Assembly (NCBI RefSeq): GCF_003626735.1
Contig: NZ_RBHX01000001.1
Span: forward strand, 372,001 to 436,000
DNA from: Microbacterium sp. CGR2
Lineage (GTDB): Bacteria; Actinomycetota; Actinomycetes; Actinomycetales; Microbacteriaceae
DNA length: 64,000 nucleotides
Direction: 5' to 3'
Positions within the stretch are counted from its first letter, which is position 1. Each line of letters starts with the position of its first letter. Under the pieces are notes generated by a model. It saw only the letters and a list, made by a program, of their open reading frames with translations. It did not search any database and had not been told where the DNA came from. The position numbers were made by a program, and so were the translations under genes. Positions 60,285-64,000 of the stretch are shown here, one piece after another.

Positions 60285-60662
60285 CTACACCGTCTCGTCG
60301 TCGAACCGACGGCGTGCGTCCTCGATCAGAGGCATCTGTGTGTCCGCCCATTCGAGGATCGCGTCGATCGGACCCCTGAGAGTCTTTCCCAGCGGCGTGA
60401 TCCGGTATTCGACGGCGATCGGGCGCGTGCCGACGACCTCCCGCTCGACGATGCCGTTGCGCTCGAGGCGCCGCAGGGTCGCGGTCAGAGATTTCTGGGT
60501 GACGGCGGGGATAGCGCGCCGGAGTGGGCTGAATCGCAGAGGCCGCACGCACAGCTCGTTCAATACTGCGAGCGACCACTTGTCGAGCACTTGATCGAGC
60601 AGCTCCCTGTGCGCAGCAGCGATGGCGAGTTCGCGAAAATCGTCTGTGGTGGTATCCGTCAC
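60285..60662 (-). CDS. HxlR family transcriptional regulator
   Basis: The 125-residue winged-helix protein has the HxlR pattern: DKWSLAVLNELCVRPLRFSPLRR, QKSLTATLRRLERNGIVERE, then YRITPLGKTL. I chose the GTG at 60662; ATGs farther up run into the divergent promoter. It faces the RidA-like gene and shares the operator region with it, so it probably represses that gene and itself. Confidence 0.9.
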   Translation of the reverse strand: MTDTTTDDFRELAIAAAHRELLDQVLDKWSLAVLNELCVRPLRFSPLRRAIPAVTQKSLTATLRRLERNGIVEREVVGTRPIAVEYRITPLGKTLRGPIDAILEWADTQMPLIEDARRRFDDETV

Positions 60663-60693
60663 GCCCCCTAGTCTCGTTGAAGTTCCCGCGGGA

Positions 60694-60721
60694 TACCAGG
60701 TAGTCATGAGGTACTCACCTA
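60694..60721. promoter_or_regulatory. Operator region between HxlR and RidA-like genes
   Basis: GGTAGTCA and GGTACTCA lie 11 bases apart, inside a larger AGGTA...ACCT inverted repeat. HxlR-type proteins bind such sites. It is just upstream of the rightward gene's ribosome site. Confidence 0.5.
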
Positions 60722-60735
60722 TTCGAGGAGCAGCC

Positions 60736-61146
60736 ATGACCGTTCATCTTTCTTCCCCCGCCGCGCTGATGCAGGGCGTCCCGTACCACCACGTCGCGGT
60801 CGCGACCGGCACCCGGCACGTCCACGTCTCGGGGCAGATCTCTCGACTCGCCGACGGCGCGCACGTCGCTTCGGACGATCTTGCCGGCCAGGTGGCGCAG
60901 GCGCTGCGCAACACCCATGCCGGATTAGCGAGCGCGGACGCGAGTTTCGACGACGTCGTGCGCCTGACCTTCTACGTCACCGGCTGGAGCCCTGAGAAGA
61001 TCGGGGACTTCATGGCCGGAGTGGACTCCGTGGCGGCGGAGGTCGGACTTCCGCTCCCGATGCCGCCGGCATCTCTGATCGGCGTCGACTATCTCTTCGA
61101 GCCCGACGTTCTCGTCGAGGTGGAAGCCACGGCCGTCACGGACTGA
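60736..61146 (+). CDS. RidA family protein
   Basis: The 136-residue trimeric-type protein of the YjgF/YER057c/UK114 family carries HVHVSGQISRL, LRNTHAGLASADASFDDVVRL and the later Pro-rich PPASLIGVD, and ends VEVEATAV. The ribosome site is gaggag. RidA proteins deaminate reactive enamines; this copy, with its own HxlR regulator, probably handles an inducible compound rather than being the housekeeping one. Confidence 0.92.
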   Translation: MTVHLSSPAALMQGVPYHHVAVATGTRHVHVSGQISRLADGAHVASDDLAGQVAQALRNTHAGLASADASFDDVVRLTFYVTGWSPEKIGDFMAGVDSVAAEVGLPLPMPPASLIGVDYLFEPDVLVEVEATAVTD

Positions 61147-61229
61147 GGCCGCGACGCCCGGGCCGAGCGGGCTACGAGTGGGCGCGGCCCGCCCGACGGA
61201 CGCAAGACCGACTTCGACCAGCGGTTTCG

Positions 61230-61736
61230 TCACTGCTCCCAAAAGGGTCGGGCGCGGGCCGCGAGCTCAGGCACCATGCTCGCGTCGATGGTCACACGCG
61301 TCTCGGCGATGCCGAGTGCCGGCGATTGCATGACCAGCTCGATCGCCCCGGCCGGCGGAAGGGGCCACAACCACAGGTGGTCCGCCGAGGAGTACGTGCT
61401 CCCTCCTCCGCCGCCTCCTTGCTCCCGACGGCTGAGGGTGTGCCCATCGGGTTCGACCATCGGGTCGACGCCGCCGAACCACGGGGACGGGTCGGTCACG
61501 ACCTTCTCGCCGTCTGCGAGCACGGCGCCGAATCGCAGTCGACCGGCCACGTCGACGAGGCCCCCTTGCGACATGTACCCCATGAAAGTCCCGCACAGCT
61601 GGTTCCACTCGGTCAGGGGGAGGCCGTTTCGGCGGAGGCGCCGCTCCACCCGGAGCTGGACGCCCTCGCGGTAGACGTCGATGCCGACGAGCGCGAGCGC
61701 GAGGTGCTCCGGGCGCGACCGGACCGCCGAACCCAT
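61230..61736 (-). CDS. Actinobacterial protein of unknown function with central Gly run
   Basis: The 168-residue protein has paired Trp/Pro motifs (WLWPLPPAGAIELVMQSPALGI) and a run of six glycines about residue 105-111. I recall similar uncharacterised actinobacterial proteins that begin about ten residues earlier with a Arg-Thr-x-x-x-Val-Ala-Leu strand; here the N-terminus MGSAVRSRPEHLALALVGIDVY is a fair match. No catalytic residues can be named. No ribosome site or leaderless hexamer is convincing, so the start is uncertain. Confidence 0.65.
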   Translation of the reverse strand: MGSAVRSRPEHLALALVGIDVYREGVQLRVERRLRRNGLPLTEWNQLCGTFMGYMSQGGLVDVAGRLRFGAVLADGEKVVTDPSPWFGGVDPMVEPDGHTLSRREQGGGGGGSTYSSADHLWLWPLPPAGAIELVMQSPALGIAETRVTIDASMVPELAARARPFWEQ

Positions 61737-61776
61737 TCACGTAGTGCTTCCGTCTGCGAGTCCGTAGTGTTCAACC

Positions 61777-62046
61777 ATGGATGAGACGAGAGTCCCCGAA
61801 GTCACTCGCGGCTATCGCGTGGTCGCCTGGATCGTCGCCGTGCTCATCGGCGCAGCTGTCGGCGTCGGACTGGGACTTCTCACGCAGCAGGTCTGGACCG
61901 GCATCATCGGAGGCGCGGCCGCCGTTGCGCTGATCGGTCTCTCCATCGTCTTCGCCGCTCGCCGAGAGGGTCGAGGAACCATCGAGGGCGCCCCGCCGTG
62001 GACCGGCGACGCGGGCGTACGACACCACGGCGGCGGATCGCTCTGA
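61777..62046 (+). CDS. Small two-helix membrane protein (89 aa)
   Basis: Two hydrophobic helices (VVAWIVAVLIGAAVGVGLGLL and IIGGAAAVALIGLSIVFA) with a hydrophilic tail ending HHGGGSL. The ATG is exactly 6 bases after TAGTGT, a leaderless start. No family is recognised. Confidence 0.7.
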   Translation: MDETRVPEVTRGYRVVAWIVAVLIGAAVGVGLGLLTQQVWTGIIGGAAAVALIGLSIVFAARREGRGTIEGAPPWTGDAGVRHHGGGSL

Positions 62047-62059
62047 CGTCGGGGAACCG

Positions 62060-62425
62060 TCAGCTCGGTTTCGTGATGTCGTCGGCGTTGTCGATGATCC
62101 ATCCGAGCAGAGGGAGCATGACCTCCATCAGCTCCCGCCCGCGAGGGGTGAGGCTGTACTCGACCTGCGGGGGAACCGTCGAGAACGACTCGCGCGAGAC
62201 CAGCCCATCGGCGGTGAGTGTTCTCAGAGTCACCGAGAGCATCTTCTCGCTGATGCCTTCGACCTCACGGCGCAACTCGCCCCAGCGTTTCGTCTCGTCG
62301 GAGAGCGCGTAGAGAACGAGTACTCCCCAGCGGCTCATCACGTGATCGAGCACAGATCGCAGAGGGCAGTCCGCGGTGAAGACTCCGGACCGAGTTGCAC
62401 GCAATTCCGCAAAACTAACCGTCAC
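62060..62425 (-). CDS. HxlR family transcriptional regulator (QorR-like)
   Basis: The 121-residue winged-helix protein has the HxlR pattern with DHVMSRWGVLVLYALSD and RTLTADGLVSRESF. A single Cys lies in FTADCPLRSV near residue 20, the site where related redox-sensing HxlR regulators (QorR, HypR) are oxidised. It is divergent from a quinone-reductase-like gene, which it probably represses until it is oxidised or modified by a quinone or aldehyde. Confidence 0.92.
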   Translation of the reverse strand: MTVSFAELRATRSGVFTADCPLRSVLDHVMSRWGVLVLYALSDETKRWGELRREVEGISEKMLSVTLRTLTADGLVSRESFSTVPPQVEYSLTPRGRELMEVMLPLLGWIIDNADDITKPS

Positions 62426-62435
62426 GTATGCACCC

Positions 62436-62451
62436 TACCAAAAAGTGGGTA
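62436..62451. promoter_or_regulatory. Possible HxlR operator before the quinone-reductase gene
   Basis: TACCAAAAAGTGGGTA has TACC/GGTA ends and overlaps the intergenic promoter region shared by the HxlR and quinone-reductase genes. The inner arms pair only weakly. Confidence 0.4.
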
Positions 62452-62517
62452 CCCGCCGCCTGGAATGCGGGTCGAGCAGATGACCTTGAGTCCAGGGAAG
62501 CACTTGAAAGGAGCCTC

Positions 62518-63372
62518 ATGACAATCCTCGTCACCGCCGCCAGCGGCAACCTCGGTCATCTCATCATCCGCGCCCTCATCGCCCGCGGCACGGCACCAGC
62601 GCAAATCGTCGCGGGTGCCCGCACACCCGGCAAGGCAGCCGATCTCGCCGACCTCGGAGTACGTGTCGTCCCGTTCGACTACGACCAGCCCGACACCCTC
62701 GCGGCCGGGCTCCAGGGCGTCGAGCGGCTCGTCCTCGTCTCCGGCCCCGAGGTCGGAAACCGCGCGGCGCAGCATCAGAATGTCATCGACGCTGCGAAGA
62801 ACGCAGGGGTGAGCGCGCTCGCCTACACGAGCGTCTACCAGGCGACGACGAGTCCGCTGCCCCTCGCCGGGGAGCACGCGGCGACGGAGCACGCGCTGGC
62901 CGAGGCCGGGATCCCCCACGTGCTGCTTCGCAACGGGTGGTACATCGAGAACTACGAACCCGAGATCGAGCGCGCCCGCCGATCCGGCATGATCGCGGCC
63001 GCCGTCGGCGATGGCCGCGTCGCTGCCGCAGCACGGGTCGACTACGCCGAGGCTGCCGCTATCGCGATCGCTGACGACACTTATCTCGGCCGCACGCTCG
63101 AGCTCGTCGGAGACCATGCGTTCTCCTACCGGGAACTCGCGTCCGCGATCGGTGTTCTCCTGGGCACTGACGTGACCTACCAGCCTTTGACGAGCGAGCA
63201 GCTGGTAAATGCCCTCCGCGACGCAGGTCTCGACGAGGGAACCGCAGGTTTCGTCGCCGGACTCGACGCCGGGATCGCCGCCGGTGCGCTCGACTCGACG
63301 GATCGCACTCTGGCGGGGATCCTCGGTCGACCGACCACCTCGCTGATCGACGGACTCCGCGCCGCCGTCTAG
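62518..63372 (+). CDS. NAD(P)H-quinone oxidoreductase of the QOR2/NmrA type
   Basis: The 284-residue protein is a small atypical SDR: nucleotide motif LVTAASGNLGHLII, VSGPEVGNRAAQHQNV, and the family phrase RNGWYIENYEP. It has no canonical catalytic Tyr-x3-Lys, as usual for QOR2. It reduces quinones with NADPH. ATG behind gaaaggagcc; the longer frame from 62428 lies in the promoter. Divergent from a redox-sensing HxlR regulator. Confidence 0.92.
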   Translation: MTILVTAASGNLGHLIIRALIARGTAPAQIVAGARTPGKAADLADLGVRVVPFDYDQPDTLAAGLQGVERLVLVSGPEVGNRAAQHQNVIDAAKNAGVSALAYTSVYQATTSPLPLAGEHAATEHALAEAGIPHVLLRNGWYIENYEPEIERARRSGMIAAAVGDGRVAAAARVDYAEAAAIAIADDTYLGRTLELVGDHAFSYRELASAIGVLLGTDVTYQPLTSEQLVNALRDAGLDEGTAGFVAGLDAGIAAGALDSTDRTLAGILGRPTTSLIDGLRAAV

Positions 63373-63475
63373 TTCAACGCCGACGTCCTGCGGCCGTCGA
63401 GGAATCGTTCTCGTCCTGTGCGGGTGGGTCGCCAGGCCGTCTCCGATAGCGGCATCGTCATCTCCACGCGCCCAC

Positions 63476-64000
63476 TCAGGCGATCAGTGTCAGGAACAGC
63501 CGGACGGAGAGGGCCAGCACGGCGAGCAGGCCGATCACCCCGGCGGCGTTCTGCCACCAGGCGTTGCGCATGTCCCCCATGAGCTTCACGCGGTTGGCCA
63601 TGATGATGATCAGCGCCGCAAGCACCGGGGCGACGAACACGGTGAGGGCCTGGGCGATGACGATCAGCTGCACGGGCGACTGCTGGAACGTGATCGTGAC
63701 CAGGATGCCGAAGGCGAGGATGCCGGCGCTGACGAGCTTTGCCGTGATCGAGCTGGACGATGCTCCGCGGCCGAGACTGTCGGAGAGCATGGTTCCTCCG
63801 GCCGTGGCGTTGGCGATCATGGACGAGAACGCGGCACCGAAGAAGCCGACCGCGAAGACAGTCGAGCCGACGGGGCCGGCCAGCGGTTCGAAGATCCCGG
63901 CGAGGGCGACGATGGTCGGTGCGGCCTCACCGGTGCGCCCCAGCACGGATGCCGCGACCACGATGACCAGCGCGGTCATGATTCCGGGGGCGACGATGCC
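63476..64000 (-). CDS. Nramp-family divalent metal transporter (C-terminal part)
   Basis: The frame runs to the last base, so only the C-terminal 174 residues are present, with about five membrane helices. The sequence (GPVGSTVFAVGFFGAAFSS then SNATAGG-like and QLIVIAQALTVFVAPVLA) matches the last helices of Nramp manganese/iron importers. The N-terminal helices with the metal-binding DPGN motif lie outside the window, so the family call rests on the C-terminal pattern alone. Confidence 0.75.
   Translation of the reverse strand, partial: GIVAPGIMTALVIVVAASVLGRTGEAAPTIVALAGIFEPLAGPVGSTVFAVGFFGAAFSSMIANATAGGTMLSDSLGRGASSSSITAKLVSAGILAFGILVTITFQQSPVQLIVIAQALTVFVAPVLAALIIIMANRVKLMGDMRNAWWQNAAGVIGLLAVLALSVRLFLTLIA

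Overview
The window is high-GC actinobacterial DNA, most likely from Microbacterium or a close relative in the Microbacteriaceae (inference). The support is the GC-rich codon use, the very frequent cggatgc motif inside genes, many GTG starts, many genes whose start codon lies 6 nt after a TANNNT hexamer (leaderless style), and dispersed palindromes of the tcgttgagcgagc type. I see no phage, transposase, CRISPR array, rRNA or tRNA. Both ends cut genes: a sugar-binding protein at base 1 and an Nramp-type metal transporter at base 64000.

Layout. 1-4568: sugar ABC transporter (binding protein and two permeases) with a GH3 glycosidase. 4565-8193: FusB/FBP-like protein and a stress group (Cys/Met-rich copper-storage-like protein, CsbD, small membrane protein, DUF7218/Rho-N protein, YbdK-type ligase). 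8405-14832: MFS exporter, DUF899 protein, GH114 lipoprotein, a tightly overlapping three-gene cassette of membrane-anchored beta-domain proteins, and a convergent multi-pass membrane protein. 14966-17020: haem-oxygenase-like diiron protein, CDGSH protein and SDR in one operon. 17036-19606: ABC exporter whose ATPase gene carries a frameshift, divergent from a TetR gene across three repeated operators. 19550-22613: membrane protein with a two-component system. 22792-27081: phosphotransferase, manganese catalase, XRE-cupin regulator, FAD oxidoreductase and methyltransferase. 27097-32360: ECF41 sigma factor with a matching promoter in front of an epimerase gene, a shortened DoxX gene, a GyrI-like gene, an SRPBCC remnant, an inositol-monophosphatase gene between 88-bp direct repeats, and a DapA-like gene.

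32404-42456: zinc-ribbon nuclease-like protein, lipoprotein, MerR-GyrI regulator, HNH protein, DUF1206 and PAP2 membrane proteins, an ABC exporter with a two-component system, an arginase-like protein and DUF1684. 42512-56068 is the most distinctive block. A giant secreted sugar-dehydrogenase-like protein and a catabolic set (sugar isomerase/epimerase, DUF993, Gfo/Idh/MocA oxidoreductase) lie on the same strand as a complete branched-chain-amino-acid-type ABC importer. A divergent LacI gene and two overlapping LacI-type operators lie at the head. 56293-64000: DNA polymerase IV, a small hydrolase, a LacI regulator with its own operators and a small upstream gene, RidA and quinone-reductase genes each opposite an HxlR regulator, small proteins, and the Nramp end.

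Most genes look like chromosomal accessory metabolism and regulation. The strongest candidates for something undescribed are the LacI-controlled importer/oxidoreductase/DUF993 locus with its giant secreted neighbour, the 59-bp palindromic element family, the promoter-bearing 88-bp direct repeat, and the three-gene surface-protein cassette.
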